Assembly (NCBI GenBank): GCA_044376575.1
Contig: JBILKR010000004.1
Span: 1-64,000, forward strand
DNA from: BA4 sp044376575
Lineage (GTDB): Bacteria; Bacteroidota; Bacteroidia; CAIKAF01
Direction: 5' to 3'
Length of the DNA stretch: 64,000 nucleotides
A program made the translations under genes and the position numbers. The notes under the pieces were generated by a model. It searched no databases, was not told the origin of the DNA, and saw only the letters and a program-made list of their open reading frames with translations. Position 1 is the stretch's first letter. The number at the start of each line of letters is the position of its first letter. Shown here piece after piece: positions 27,204 to 36,803 of the stretch.

Positions 27204-27515
27204 ATGCTTAATTTTTTAAAGCGTTTATTAGGGGGTGGACCAAGTGTTGATTTAGGTGAACTCATCAAGAACGGAGCTATTATTTTGGATGTTCGCACTA
27301 AGGGTGAATACCAGTCCGGACATGTAAAAGGATCTATTAATATTCCCTTGGATCAACTTTCTTCCAATCTCAAAAAACTGGATTCAAGTAAATCCATCAT
27401 TACATGCTGTGCAAGCGGAATGCGCAGTGCATCAGCAAAAGGAATATTAAAGTCAAATGGATTTGCTGAAGTTCACAATGGTGGAAGTTGGATGTCAGTG
27501 AACAGACACAAATAA
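27204..27515 (+). CDS. Single-domain rhodanese sulfurtransferase
   Basis: A 103-residue rhodanese with ILDVRTKGEYQSGHVKGSIN and the active loop CCASGMRSA. The N-terminus (MLNFLKRLLGGG) is a short amphipathic extension absent from the previous rhodanese and may tether the protein to the membrane or to a partner. It is the last gene of the persulfide operon; a terminator follows 21 bp later. Confidence 0.94.
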   Translation: MLNFLKRLLGGGPSVDLGELIKNGAIILDVRTKGEYQSGHVKGSINIPLDQLSSNLKKLDSSKSIITCCASGMRSASAKGILKSNGFAEVHNGGSWMSVNRHK

Positions 27516-27536
27516 TATTTATGATTTATTTCATGT

Positions 27537-27562
27537 AAGGGCATCAATAGATGCCCTTTTTT
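27537..27562 (+). terminator. Rho-independent terminator of the rhodanese operon
   Basis: A 9-bp stem (AAGGGCATC with GATGCCCTT) with an AATA loop, followed by a T-run to 27562. It overlaps the stop of the convergent deiminase gene and may serve both directions. Confidence 0.85.
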
Positions 27563-29372
27563 ATTTTACGATCAGTGGTTGTGTAAATCTTCCAAGTTTG
27601 CTTTCCAGTATAACCTGATAAACTCCTGATGTATATTCAATAGTATTCACAAAGAATTGATTCATCCCCTTGTTTTTTACTTTTCCATGAAACAGCATTT
27701 CTTTATACCTGCCCATCATATCAACTACAGAAATGGTTACTTCATCATCCCATTGATAGAAAACAGGAATACAGGTAATCCCTTTTGAAGGATTAGGAAA
27801 CAACGGTTGTGAAAATACCTGAGATAAATTTTGTTCAGCAGACAATTGATCCAACACCTTAAAGTTCCAGTAGCCCTCCGGAGCAGGCATCGGTCTTACT
27901 TGCTGCTTACCATTGTTAGCTAATGCTTGGATATAATAAAATATTTCAGTTCCTGCCGGTTGTGCCGGAATGTATCCTGTCCAGGTATCATTGGAAGCAT
28001 TAGATAGTGTCATATTTACACTTAGGTATGGCTGAGTTGTATCTGTTGTCCAGTATATCGTTGCATTATTTATTCCCGAAGAGTGCTGTATAATTGCATC
28101 AACTGAATATGGATTGGTTTCGTCCCACGTATCTTCAAGATCGTTATGTACAATTCTTAATGGATCTTTTACGCCAACAGTATGTGTGATGCAATGAATC
28201 ACTCCGCTTTGCGATACAATATTCTGATTCAGATCGCTGTTGGCATTTGAATTATCTGAATCAATGGTTACAATTTTATAGCCGGGCATTTGTTCCTGTA
28301 TTACACGAACAGCAGTTGTATCAAATTCTTCGCGATAAACAGGCAAGATGATGGTTTTATTTACAATTACAAAATTTGAATAGGTTCTGTAAAAGCCGTT
28401 ACCAAAAGGAGCTCCTGCATAATTCCCACTGGTGCTGGGTGGCATGGGCACACGAATAATCTTGTAATCAGTCCCGAAAGAAGATTGAAAATTACTTAAT
28501 ACATATTGAATATTTGCTTCAATCTGTGGTCCGTCAGAAATTCCTTCAGGAAATTTTCCTACCAGAATGGTTTCTTCATCCAGGAACTTCATGTGCATGT
28601 CAATATGATGTATCCCATCATAGGGAAGCATATCCATTTTGATATATCTGTTAATCCCCTGAAAATCCTGTAATAATTGATCTATCTGTGTTTCTGACTG
28701 TGTTGGGTATGGTATATTATAAATTCCTGCTCCATCATTTTCATCCAGGATAAGTTTTGAAGCCATGGCAGTTCCCATTCCATCACTCATGAAATTTCCG
28801 CCTGTATTCATTAGATTATTTGGTGCTGTAGCTGTTTCAAATAAAGGAATACCCAATAAAGATGAATATGCTGCCGGAATCTGATCGTCAAGCGGTCTTG
28901 GCCTATTATAAATCCAATCTACTAATATCAACGAATCCACATCATTCAGATAGCAGGTGTTGGCTGCATAATCTCTGATCCAGATGGAATTAAAACCAAC
29001 CTCAATAAACTTAAGGTTTGTAAGCGGGATATTATAATTTGTTAAGTTGTTTTTTACATTATTCGAATCTGCACAATGTATAATGACCTGACATTCCTGC
29101 TGTGCGGCTCTCACAATTTCGCGTAGAATTGCAGGAAATCCCGTCCAGGTAATCACCAGTGCCTGTACTTCCTCCCATTGTGCTGCAGTTCTTACCGGCA
29201 GTCCCGGAGGAACTTGTATGCTGTACCCATTGGGTTGAGAATTGATTTGTTGCAGGTAATCGCTCATCAGCGCCTCTTCGCCGGGAGCAAACCCTTTGGG
29301 AAGTATTGGCTCTTGTGCATGAACTGATATTGTCGAGCAAAAAATAGTACAAACGATAAGAATGTATTTCAT
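27561..29372 (-). CDS. Secreted peptidylarginine deiminase-like protein (PPAD architecture) with T9SS sorting domain
   Basis: A 603-residue secreted protein of the agmatine/peptidylarginine deiminase superfamily, which hydrolyses guanidino groups to citrulline-type products. Layout: signal peptide 1-19; catalytic domain about 55-410; Ig-like domain about 415-510; type A T9SS sorting domain about 520-603 (LFPNPSKG...TQPLIVK). Probable catalytic residues are Asp134 (IWIRD), His256-x-Asp258, Asn333 and Cys394 (VIHCITHT). Arg157 and Arg159 in YNRPRP match the two arginines by which Porphyromonas PPAD holds the C-terminal carboxylate of its substrate. These features favour peptidyl-arginine over free agmatine. 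The only catalytic homologue I can name with this layout is PPAD. Confidence 0.85.
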   Translation of the reverse strand: MKYILIVCTIFCSTISVHAQEPILPKGFAPGEEALMSDYLQQINSQPNGYSIQVPPGLPVRTAAQWEEVQALVITWTGFPAILREIVRAAQQECQVIIHCADSNNVKNNLTNYNIPLTNLKFIEVGFNSIWIRDYAANTCYLNDVDSLILVDWIYNRPRPLDDQIPAAYSSLLGIPLFETATAPNNLMNTGGNFMSDGMGTAMASKLILDENDGAGIYNIPYPTQSETQIDQLLQDFQGINRYIKMDMLPYDGIHHIDMHMKFLDEETILVGKFPEGISDGPQIEANIQYVLSNFQSSFGTDYKIIRVPMPPSTSGNYAGAPFGNGFYRTYSNFVIVNKTIILPVYREEFDTTAVRVIQEQMPGYKIVTIDSDNSNANSDLNQNIVSQSGVIHCITHTVGVKDPLRIVHNDLEDTWDETNPYSVDAIIQHSSGINNATIYWTTDTTQPYLSVNMTLSNASNDTWTGYIPAQPAGTEIFYYIQALANNGKQQVRPMPAPEGYWNFKVLDQLSAEQNLSQVFSQPLFPNPSKGITCIPVFYQWDDEVTISVVDMMGRYKEMLFHGKVKNKGMNQFFVNTIEYTSGVYQVILESKLGRFTQPLIVK

Positions 29373-29451
29373 ATTAAATCAAATATTTGTTTGAAAATAC
29401 ATTTTTATTCAAGATGAAAGAACTGTTTTACATTTTTTCCACCCCGAAGAT

Positions 29452-29459
29452 TAACTTTG
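29452..29459 (+). promoter_or_regulatory. -7 motif TAACTTTG upstream of the FtcD-FchA gene
   Basis: Exact TAnnTTTG match, 18 bp before the ATG at 29478; no good -33 box seen. Confidence 0.45.
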
Positions 29460-29477
29460 TGACATAAACTAAAGTCC

Positions 29478-31148
29478 ATGAAACAAATCATAGAGTGTGT
29501 TCCAAATTTTTCTGAAGGTAGAGATGAAAATATATTAAATAAAATTGCTGAAGCTATTTCTTCTGTTGAAGGAGTGAAGTTGCTGGAAGTAGATCCGGGT
29601 AAAGCCACAAACCGTACAGTTTTTACTTTTGTAGGAGAGCCGGAACCTGTTATTGAAGCTGCGTTCAGGGCAATTAAAGCAGCAGGAGAACTGATTGATA
29701 TGTCAAAGCATAAGGGAGAACATCCACGCATGGGGGCTACTGATGTTTGTCCGTTAATTCCTATTCGAAACATCAGCATGGATGAAGTGGTGATGTATGC
29801 CAGAAAGTTAGGAGAGAGAGTAGGTAAGGAGCTTGGAATTCCCGGCTATTTTTATGAATTTGCTGCTACATCATCTCAGCGTAAAAATCTTGCAGATATA
29901 CGTGCGGGAGAATACGAAGGACTTGCAAAAAAAATAATTCAACCCGAATGGAAACCTGATTTTGGACCAACTCAATTCAATTCGACATCGGGAGCAACTG
30001 TGATTGGTGCCCGGAATTTTTTAGTGGCGTATAATGTTAATCTGAATACCACGAGCACACGTCGTGCCAATGCCATCGCTTTTGATGTGCGTGAAGCGGG
30101 ACGGGTAAAAACAGATGCACAGGGGAAAAACATACTGGACGAAAACGGAGAGCCCATTCGTATTCCCGGAACGTTGCCATCAGTTAAAGCAATTGGGTGG
30201 TTTATTGAAGAATATGGAGTAGCTCAGATTTCCATGAACTTAACGGATATTACCATTACTTCTGTTCATCAGGCTTTTGATGAAGTGTGTAAAAAAGCAG
30301 AGGAGCGGGGAGTGCGTGTTACGGGTTCTGAACTGGTGGGATTAATTCCTTTACAATGTTTGTTGGATGCGGGGAAACATTATCTGATTAAACAACAGCG
30401 TTCGGTGGGAGTATCTGAAAGGGAACTCATTAAGATTGCTGTAAAATCACTTGGACTGGATGAGCTTAAACCTTTTGATCCGCAAAAGAAAATCATTGAG
30501 TATGTAATGAAGGATGAAGAAAAGAAATTGGTTGACATGACCGTTGCCGATTTTGCTGATGAAACAGCTTCGGAATCTCCGGCTCCGGGAGGGGGATCTG
30601 TTGCGGCACTTGCAGGTGCAATGGGTGCCTCACTGGCAACAATGGTCGCGAACCTTTCATCACATAAAAGAGGTTGGGATGATCGCTGGGAATATTTTTC
30701 GCAGTGGGCTGAACAAGGTCAGCAATTAAAAAATAAATTGATTCATTTGATTGATGAGGATACGCGTTCATTTCATCGTATTATGGATGCATTTAAATTA
30801 CCGAGCCAGTCGGACGAAGAGAAAAAAATAAGAAAGCAGGCTGTTCAAAAGGCAACAATTTATGCTACACAAATTCCGTTTGAAGTAATGCAAACTTCTT
30901 TTCAAAGTTTGGATCTAATTGAAGCAATGGTTAATCAGGGGATGAAAAGTTCTGTATCTGATGTAGGTGTTGCGGCTTTATGTGTGCAAACTGCGGTGCA
31001 TGGAGCATATCTGAATGTGAAAATTAATGCGTCTTCAATTGAAGACAGATTGATTGCCGATGATATGCTGAATAAAGGAAAAATCATTCTGCAGCAAACC
31101 AAAGAGAAAGTATCGGAATTACTGGAAAAAGCGGAATCTAAAATGTAA
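29478..31148 (+). CDS. Glutamate formimidoyltransferase - formimidotetrahydrofolate cyclodeaminase fusion
   Basis: A 556-residue bifunctional enzyme of histidine degradation. Residues 1-300 match FtcD: VPNFSEGRD, FVGEPEPV, KGEHPRMGATDVCPL (substrate histidines) and the RVTGSELVGLIP segment. They transfer the formimino group from N-formimidoyl-glutamate to tetrahydrofolate. Residues about 350-556 match the cyclodeaminase (FchA), including SPAPGGGSVAALAGAMGASL, and release ammonia to form methenyl-THF. The bacterial enzymes are often separate; the fused form resembles the animal enzyme. No other hut gene lies nearby. The patatin gene follows 18 bp later. Confidence 0.95.
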   Translation: MKQIIECVPNFSEGRDENILNKIAEAISSVEGVKLLEVDPGKATNRTVFTFVGEPEPVIEAAFRAIKAAGELIDMSKHKGEHPRMGATDVCPLIPIRNISMDEVVMYARKLGERVGKELGIPGYFYEFAATSSQRKNLADIRAGEYEGLAKKIIQPEWKPDFGPTQFNSTSGATVIGARNFLVAYNVNLNTTSTRRANAIAFDVREAGRVKTDAQGKNILDENGEPIRIPGTLPSVKAIGWFIEEYGVAQISMNLTDITITSVHQAFDEVCKKAEERGVRVTGSELVGLIPLQCLLDAGKHYLIKQQRSVGVSERELIKIAVKSLGLDELKPFDPQKKIIEYVMKDEEKKLVDMTVADFADETASESPAPGGGSVAALAGAMGASLATMVANLSSHKRGWDDRWEYFSQWAEQGQQLKNKLIHLIDEDTRSFHRIMDAFKLPSQSDEEKKIRKQAVQKATIYATQIPFEVMQTSFQSLDLIEAMVNQGMKSSVSDVGVAALCVQTAVHGAYLNVKINASSIEDRLIADDMLNKGKIILQQTKEKVSELLEKAESKM

Positions 31149-31166
31149 GTTAACTGAATTCATAAG

Positions 31167-33446
31167 ATGCTGAACACATGGAGAAATAATAAAACCGTTA
31201 AAGGTATTGTCTACTTTTTTCCGTTTCAGTTACTGTTGTTACACATTCAGCAGAACTTAATCATTTTATTATTTTGGGTAATCATTGCCGGATTTGTAAC
31301 CAACCTGCTTGGTGCAAGTTTTGGAATGTCGTATTTATTCCTCTATCCTGAATATCTGGGAGAAGTGTCTCTTTGGAGCTTTATGATTGTGGGTTTTGCA
31401 TGGGGAGGATTTGTGATGTCATTTAATATTTCCAGTTTTATTATTAACAGTCACCATTTCCCTTTTTTAGCTACACTTGAACGTCCTTTCATGAAATACA
31501 CGCTGAATAATTTTATTATTCCACTGGTATTTACAGTTGTTTACGTAGTTCAGATTATTTATTTTCTTCGGTATGGAGAATACATGGAGTGGATCGAAAT
31601 TATAATTAATGCAGGTGCTTTCATGGCCGGAGTTTTTTTATTTGTCCTCATTGCTTTAGGTTATTTTTTATCTTTTAATAAAGATTACGTTTCCATTTTC
31701 GGAAGTAAGCCTCCTAAAATTAAAAAGAAAAAAATCGCCGGAATAAGAATTCAACCGGTACACATAGATATAGAAAAAAAGAAACGTACAGAAATCGATT
31801 ATTCTGAAAAATGGAAAGTGGAAACGTATATCAAGCCATGGTTTTCCATTGCCAGAACCAGAAAGGCACAGCACTATGAAGAGCAACGATTGATGCATGT
31901 ATTTCATCGAAATCAAATTTATGCTGCTGTTTTTGAAGTGCTAACTTTTGCATCCATTGTTTTGCTTGGAATTTTTCGCGAAGTTCCTTATTTAAAAATA
32001 CCTGCTGGTGCAAGTGTTCTATTGTTATTTACTATGTTGCTATTATTGGCAGGTGCTATTCATTTTATTCTTAGAAAGTGGTCAACAGTTTTTTTTATTG
32101 CACTTTTTTTATTGGTTAATTATTTATCAGAGCACACAAAAATTAATATCAGAAATCATGCATACGGATTAAATTATGATTCACGAGTATTGTATAATCC
32201 CGATAGTATTCATATCGCCAATGCAACCAATGAGCGATATCGTGCCGATTTAAAATTACATCAAACAATTCTTCAGCGCTGGAAAAAGAAAGTTACTGCG
32301 ATAACTCCTCAGCGTTCAAAACCTAAACTGGTTGTTATCAATTGTAGTGGAGGCGGATCAAAGTCTGCGTTATGGACATTCTACAATATTCAGCAAGCCG
32401 ATCAGCAATTGAAAGGGAAATTACTTGAGCAAACATTTTTAATCACAGGTTCATCCGGAGGGATGATTGGAGCTTCATATATCCGTGAATTATTTTTTCA
32501 AAAAAAACAAGGGAAGATCAATGACTTTTACGATATAAAATATGCGCACAACATTGCTGCAGATATGCTGAATCCCGTTTCCTCTTCATTGGCGTTAAAT
32601 GACCTTTTTATCAGAACACAAACTTTTTCTGATGGTAAATACACTTATTTAAAAGACAGGGGATACGCATTTGAAAAACAATTAAACGAGAATACAGATT
32701 ATCTGTTGGATAAAAGATTTAATGATTATCGTGCGCCGGAAGAGAATGCAGAAATTCCACTCATGATTTTTGCTCCGACCATTTTGAATGACGGCAAACG
32801 ATTAATCATTTCACCATTACCGCTTTCTTTTTTATCAAATAATTTACCTCAAAAAGATTGTACCAATCAAACAATGATTGAGAATGTAGAATTTGGAAGA
32901 TTATTTGGACAACAAGATGCAATGAATTTAAAATTTACATCAGCCATTCGAATGAATGCAACTTTTCCTTATATACTTCCGGTAGTATCATTGCCTTCCC
33001 TGCCTTCCATGGAAATCATGGATGCCGGTCTTCGGGATAATTATGGAGTTCGGACAGCCATTGCATACATGTACCATTTGCGCAACTGGATCAATCAAAA
33101 TACAAGTGGAGTAGTTATCATCGAAATTCATGATAGTAAAAAAGAAACTCATGAATCACTATATGTTCGAAGCCTTGCAGAAAATTTATTTTCTCCATTA
33201 CGTGGAGTTGTTAATAATCAAACCAAGATACATATGATGGAGAATGATCAGTTGATTCAATTTTCTTCTGCCTGGTTAAATGTTCCTGTAGATGTGGTGA
33301 ATTTTCAGCTGGGCAGTGTACTGGAAGACAAACAGATTTCGATGAGTTTGCATCTCACTACCCGAGAAAAAAATCAAATTATGCAGGGAGTGAGTCACCC
33401 TTCTATCAGGGCATCTGTAAAGCGATTAAAAAAATTGCTGAATTAA
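31167..33446 (+). CDS. Membrane-anchored patatin-like phospholipase
   Basis: A 759-residue protein. The N-terminal part has several hydrophobic segments (about 20-50, 62-85, 110-132, 145-170, and a second group about 245-320). The catalytic patatin domain occupies about 385-660: oxyanion GGGSKS (NCSGGGSKSA), nucleophile elbow GSSGG (TGSSGGMIGAS) and the catalytic Asp in MDAGLRDNYG. This Ser-Asp dyad hydrolyses acyl esters of phospholipids. The combination of polytopic N-terminus and patatin suggests action on the inner membrane. It shares the stop tetranucleotide TTAA (33443-33446) with the convergent E1 gene. Confidence 0.9.
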   Translation: MLNTWRNNKTVKGIVYFFPFQLLLLHIQQNLIILLFWVIIAGFVTNLLGASFGMSYLFLYPEYLGEVSLWSFMIVGFAWGGFVMSFNISSFIINSHHFPFLATLERPFMKYTLNNFIIPLVFTVVYVVQIIYFLRYGEYMEWIEIIINAGAFMAGVFLFVLIALGYFLSFNKDYVSIFGSKPPKIKKKKIAGIRIQPVHIDIEKKKRTEIDYSEKWKVETYIKPWFSIARTRKAQHYEEQRLMHVFHRNQIYAAVFEVLTFASIVLLGIFREVPYLKIPAGASVLLLFTMLLLLAGAIHFILRKWSTVFFIALFLLVNYLSEHTKINIRNHAYGLNYDSRVLYNPDSIHIANATNERYRADLKLHQTILQRWKKKVTAITPQRSKPKLVVINCSGGGSKSALWTFYNIQQADQQLKGKLLEQTFLITGSSGGMIGASYIRELFFQKKQGKINDFYDIKYAHNIAADMLNPVSSSLALNDLFIRTQTFSDGKYTYLKDRGYAFEKQLNENTDYLLDKRFNDYRAPEENAEIPLMIFAPTILNDGKRLIISPLPLSFLSNNLPQKDCTNQTMIENVEFGRLFGQQDAMNLKFTSAIRMNATFPYILPVVSLPSLPSMEIMDAGLRDNYGVRTAIAYMYHLRNWINQNTSGVVIIEIHDSKKETHESLYVRSLAENLFSPLRGVVNNQTKIHMMENDQLIQFSSAWLNVPVDVVNFQLGSVLEDKQISMSLHLTTREKNQIMQGVSHPSIRASVKRLKKLLN

Positions 33447-35419
33447 TAAGCCGCTAATTCTTTCAACTGTTCAACAAATCTTTTTTTAGGAAGAAAGTTC
33501 CATTCCAGTCCGGATGCAAAAGGTACCGGTGTGTCTAATGATGCTGAGCGAACTACCGGTGCATCTAAAAATTGAAATGCTTTTTCATGAATCAGTGTAG
33601 AAATTTCTGCACCTATTCCACCTGTTAATGTATCTTCATGCAGGATAATTACTTTTCCTGTTTTCTTTACCGTTTCAATGATTGCTTCTATGTCTAAAGG
33701 CATAAGTGTTCTTAAATCAAGCACATCTGCAGAAATTTCCGGGTTTTCTTTGATAGCTTGTAATGCCCAGTGTACGCCCATTCCATAGGTGATCACAGAT
33801 ACGTTGTTCCCACTATTTACCAATTTTGCCTTACCAATTTCAATGGTGTAATAACCTTCAGGTACATCTTCGCTCACACTCCGATACAATGCTTTGTGCT
33901 CAAAATACATTACAGGATTCGGATCTTCTATGGCTGCTGCCAGTAACCCTTTGGCATCAGAAGGAAACGCCGGATATACAATTTTTAACCCCGGGGTATG
34001 GAAGAACCAACTTTCATTTGATTGCGAATGAAATGGTCCGGCACCAACACCTGCTCCGGTGGGCATGCGCACAACTACATCTGCATTCTGTCCCCAGCGA
34101 TAATGAATCTTCGCGAGGTTATTTACAATAGGATTGAATCCGCTGGTTACAAAATCAGCAAACTGCATTTCAATTACTGATTTCATTTTCTTAACAGATA
34201 ATCCAAGCCCTGTTCCGATAATGGCTGATTCACATAAAGGAGTATTGCGAATTCTTTCGCTGCCAAATTGTTCTAAAAATCCTTCGGTTACTTTAAATAC
34301 ACCACCATATTCTGCAATGTCCTGACCCATCACTACCAGTTCTGGATGTTTTATTAAGGATTGTTTAAGCCCGTCTGAGACTGCATCTACAAAACGCATT
34401 TCTTTTGTTGTTGAAGATGGTGAAACCACTTGCTGATGAAATGGGGCATAAATATCTTTTACTTCAGATACTGTGTCGGGTTCAATTTCAGGTTCATTGA
34501 AAACAGCATCCACACCCAGGTCAATTTCTTTTTTGATTTCTTCGCGAAATGATTGAATGAGCTGTTCGTTCAGTACACCTAGGGTAAGCAGAAACTCTTC
34601 GTATGTTTTGATGGGATCTTTTTTCTCCCATTCTTCAAATAATTCTTTGGGAACATATTTGGTCCCGGAAGCCTCTTCATGTCCACGCATGCGGAATGTG
34701 ATACATTCCAATAATACCGGTCTTGGATTTTCGCGAAGATCTTCAGCCAGTTTTTTTACAGTTTTATATACCTCTACTATATTATTACCATCAATAGTGA
34801 TTCCCTGCATACCATATCCAATAGCTTTATCTGCAATTTGCTTGCATCTGAACTGCTCATTGCTTGGGGTAGATAATCCGTAGCCGTTCGATTCAATTAA
34901 AAATATAACAGGTAAATCCCACACGGCAGCCACATTTAATGATTCATGAAAATCACCTTCACTGGTACCGCCGTCTCCGCTGATCACCAGCGTCACCTTT
35001 TTTTCTTTCTGTAATTTACATCCGAGCGCAATACCATCAGCAACGGCCAATTGCGGACCCAAATGTGAAATCATTCCTACAAGATGGTAATCGTTTGTAC
35101 CAAAGTGAAACGAACGTTCTCTGCCTTTACTGAATCCATTCATTTTTCCTTGCCATTGCGAAAACAATCGCTGGAAAGGAACATTCCTTGCCGTAAACAT
35201 ACCCAGGTTTCGGTGCATGGGGAGCATGTACTCATCTGTATGCAAGGCCAGTGTCGCCCCAACAGATATAGCTTCCTGACCAATTCCTGAAAACCATTTT
35301 GAAATTTTACCCTGACGAAGCAACACCAGCATTTTTTCTTCAATCATGCGTGGTTTTAATAGATGCTTGTATAGGTTCAGAATTTCTTCGTTACTCAATC
35401 CACTAATGTCGAACTGCAT
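33443..35419 (-). CDS. 2-oxoacid dehydrogenase E1, fused alpha and beta subunits
   Basis: A 658-residue thiamine-diphosphate enzyme. Residues 1-330 are the alpha subunit (SGDGGTSEGDFHESLNVAAVWD with the TPP GDG...N motif, MRGHEEASGT). Residues about 335-658 are the beta subunit (VVMGQDIAEYGGVFKVTEGF, QSNESWFFHTPGLKIV). This fused form is typical of Bacteroidota branched-chain 2-oxoacid dehydrogenase E1; substrate could also be pyruvate. E2 and E3 genes are not in the window. The promoter lies 19 bp upstream. Confidence 0.92.
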   Translation of the reverse strand: MQFDISGLSNEEILNLYKHLLKPRMIEEKMLVLLRQGKISKWFSGIGQEAISVGATLALHTDEYMLPMHRNLGMFTARNVPFQRLFSQWQGKMNGFSKGRERSFHFGTNDYHLVGMISHLGPQLAVADGIALGCKLQKEKKVTLVISGDGGTSEGDFHESLNVAAVWDLPVIFLIESNGYGLSTPSNEQFRCKQIADKAIGYGMQGITIDGNNIVEVYKTVKKLAEDLRENPRPVLLECITFRMRGHEEASGTKYVPKELFEEWEKKDPIKTYEEFLLTLGVLNEQLIQSFREEIKKEIDLGVDAVFNEPEIEPDTVSEVKDIYAPFHQQVVSPSSTTKEMRFVDAVSDGLKQSLIKHPELVVMGQDIAEYGGVFKVTEGFLEQFGSERIRNTPLCESAIIGTGLGLSVKKMKSVIEMQFADFVTSGFNPIVNNLAKIHYRWGQNADVVVRMPTGAGVGAGPFHSQSNESWFFHTPGLKIVYPAFPSDAKGLLAAAIEDPNPVMYFEHKALYRSVSEDVPEGYYTIEIGKAKLVNSGNNVSVITYGMGVHWALQAIKENPEISADVLDLRTLMPLDIEAIIETVKKTGKVIILHEDTLTGGIGAEISTLIHEKAFQFLDAPVVRSASLDTPVPFASGLEWNFLPKKRFVEQLKELAAY

Positions 35420-35437
35420 AGGTTATATATTTCGCTA

Positions 35438-35445
35438 CAAAGGTA
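35438..35445 (-). promoter_or_regulatory. -7 motif TACCTTTG upstream of the E1 gene
   Basis: The complement of CAAAGGTA matches TAnnTTTG exactly, 18 bp before the ATG at 35419. No TTTG at the -33 spacing. Confidence 0.5.
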
Positions 35446-35514
35446 AGGGAATCTTTGAGGAAATGGGTTTGCCTGATTATTGTTTTGTATTAAAGGATTA
35501 AAATCAAAAGATAT

Positions 35515-36081
35515 TTATTTCAATACCTCACTGATGATATGAATTACCCCATTCGAGCAATACACGTCAGTGGTGTCTAATGTTACACCGGAAATTTTAA
35601 ATAGATTTTCAGTTTCAGTGATTTCCAATTCTTTTTCAGATAGCATAAGTAATGAACTTTTACCTTGAAGGGCAGCAGTTGAATATATGCCTGAACTGAT
35701 ATGCTGTGCAAGTAAATCAGTAAGATCCTGTTTCTTTTTTAAACTTGTTTTTAAAGCGTTAAATTGTTCCTGATCCATAGATTTGAAGCAAGAATTTATT
35801 GGAGCAAACAGGGTGAAATTGGCAGTAGAGTCACTTAATAAATGATCAATGCCTGCAGCTGTAAGTAATTCAATAAAGACAGATAACTCCGGGTATTGAG
35901 CTGCTGTTTCCATGATATCTTTTTTCTGAGCCGCCATGATGGAATCATTGATGATGGCAGTGAGAGAATCTGCTTCTCTTTTTTTTACAGCATCGTCTTT
36001 TACTTCCTGTTTCTCCATGCACCCGATAACGGATATCAGCATCAAGAAAAACAGTATTGGATATATTTTAACTAATTTCAT
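35515..36081 (-). CDS. Fasciclin (FAS1) domain lipoprotein
   Basis: I take the ATG at 36081 rather than the in-frame start at 36117 because it leads straight into a lipoprotein signal with lipobox VIGC (MKLVKIYPILFFLML). The mature 170-residue protein has a single FAS1 domain (about 60-188): ELLTAAGIDHLL, FTLFAPINSCF, and the conserved YCSNGVIHIISEVL end. FAS1 proteins are extracellular or periplasmic adhesion modules. It is separated from neighbours on both sides and probably monocistronic. Confidence 0.88.
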   Translation of the reverse strand: MKLVKIYPILFFLMLISVIGCMEKQEVKDDAVKKREADSLTAIINDSIMAAQKKDIMETAAQYPELSVFIELLTAAGIDHLLSDSTANFTLFAPINSCFKSMDQEQFNALKTSLKKKQDLTDLLAQHISSGIYSTAALQGKSSLLMLSEKELEITETENLFKISGVTLDTTDVYCSNGVIHIISEVLK

Positions 36082-36217
36082 GGATCGAAAATTTGAAGCG
36101 GGAAAAATTGAACCCATGTAGCAAATTTAATTTTAAAAAGATATAATTGCTTGAAGTAAGAGAAACTATTTCATAATAAACGTTACTTAATATTCGTTTG
36201 ATGTTTAATTTTGAAAC

Positions 36218-36799
36218 ATGAAACCCCATCTTTTTCTCACTTTACTTTTGTTTACCTTAATTTTTTCTCATTCTGTTTTTTCTCAGCAAATTGAAACGAA
36301 TCAAATTCAGGGGGAAGATACATTGATTATCCGCTTACTACCACCTTTTGAAGTAATGACATTGCGCACATTTGCCAAAAAGAAAGATCAAAAAAAATAT
36401 GACCGATTGGTTCGAAATGTAAAAAAAGTATATCCGTATGCAAAGATGGCCGGCGAACGCATGAAAGTTTATGGCATGATGCTGGAGACAATGACGGAGG
36501 CAGAAAGAGGTAAAATTATTCGTTCGTTTGAAGAGGAAATCATGGCAACACACGGTAAGGCATTACGAAAATTAACCATGGAGCAGGGACGGATATTATT
36601 AAAACTCCTCGACAGAGAAACGGCATTTACTCCATATGAATTACTTGAAAATTTACAAGGTGAATTTCAGGCCTTTTTCTGGACGGTTACAGCTTCTTTT
36701 TTTGATTATAACCTGAAAAGAGAATTCGATCCAATTCAATACACCGAAGATTTATACATTGACGAGATTTGCAAAATGATTGATGCGGGGCAGTTGTAA
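36218..36799 (+). CDS. DUF4294 family exported protein
   Basis: A 193-residue protein with an N-terminal signal peptide (about 1-22, SVFSQQ). It matches DUF4294 by VYPYAKMAGERMKVYG, MTEAERGKIIRSFEEEIMATHGKALRKLT and the FWTVTASFFDYNLK region. The function is unknown; I read it as a periplasmic protein. It is convergent with the methylmalonyl-CoA mutase operon (5 bp apart at the ends). Confidence 0.88.
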   Translation: MKPHLFLTLLLFTLIFSHSVFSQQIETNQIQGEDTLIIRLLPPFEVMTLRTFAKKKDQKKYDRLVRNVKKVYPYAKMAGERMKVYGMMLETMTEAERGKIIRSFEEEIMATHGKALRKLTMEQGRILLKLLDRETAFTPYELLENLQGEFQAFFWTVTASFFDYNLKREFDPIQYTEDLYIDEICKMIDAGQL

Positions 36800-36803
36800 T
36801 CCA

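Noticed and set aside
36082..36117. Longer start for the fasciclin lipoprotein
   Set aside because: The 12 extra residues would put charged sequence before the signal peptide; the ATG at 36081 gives a regular lipoprotein signal.
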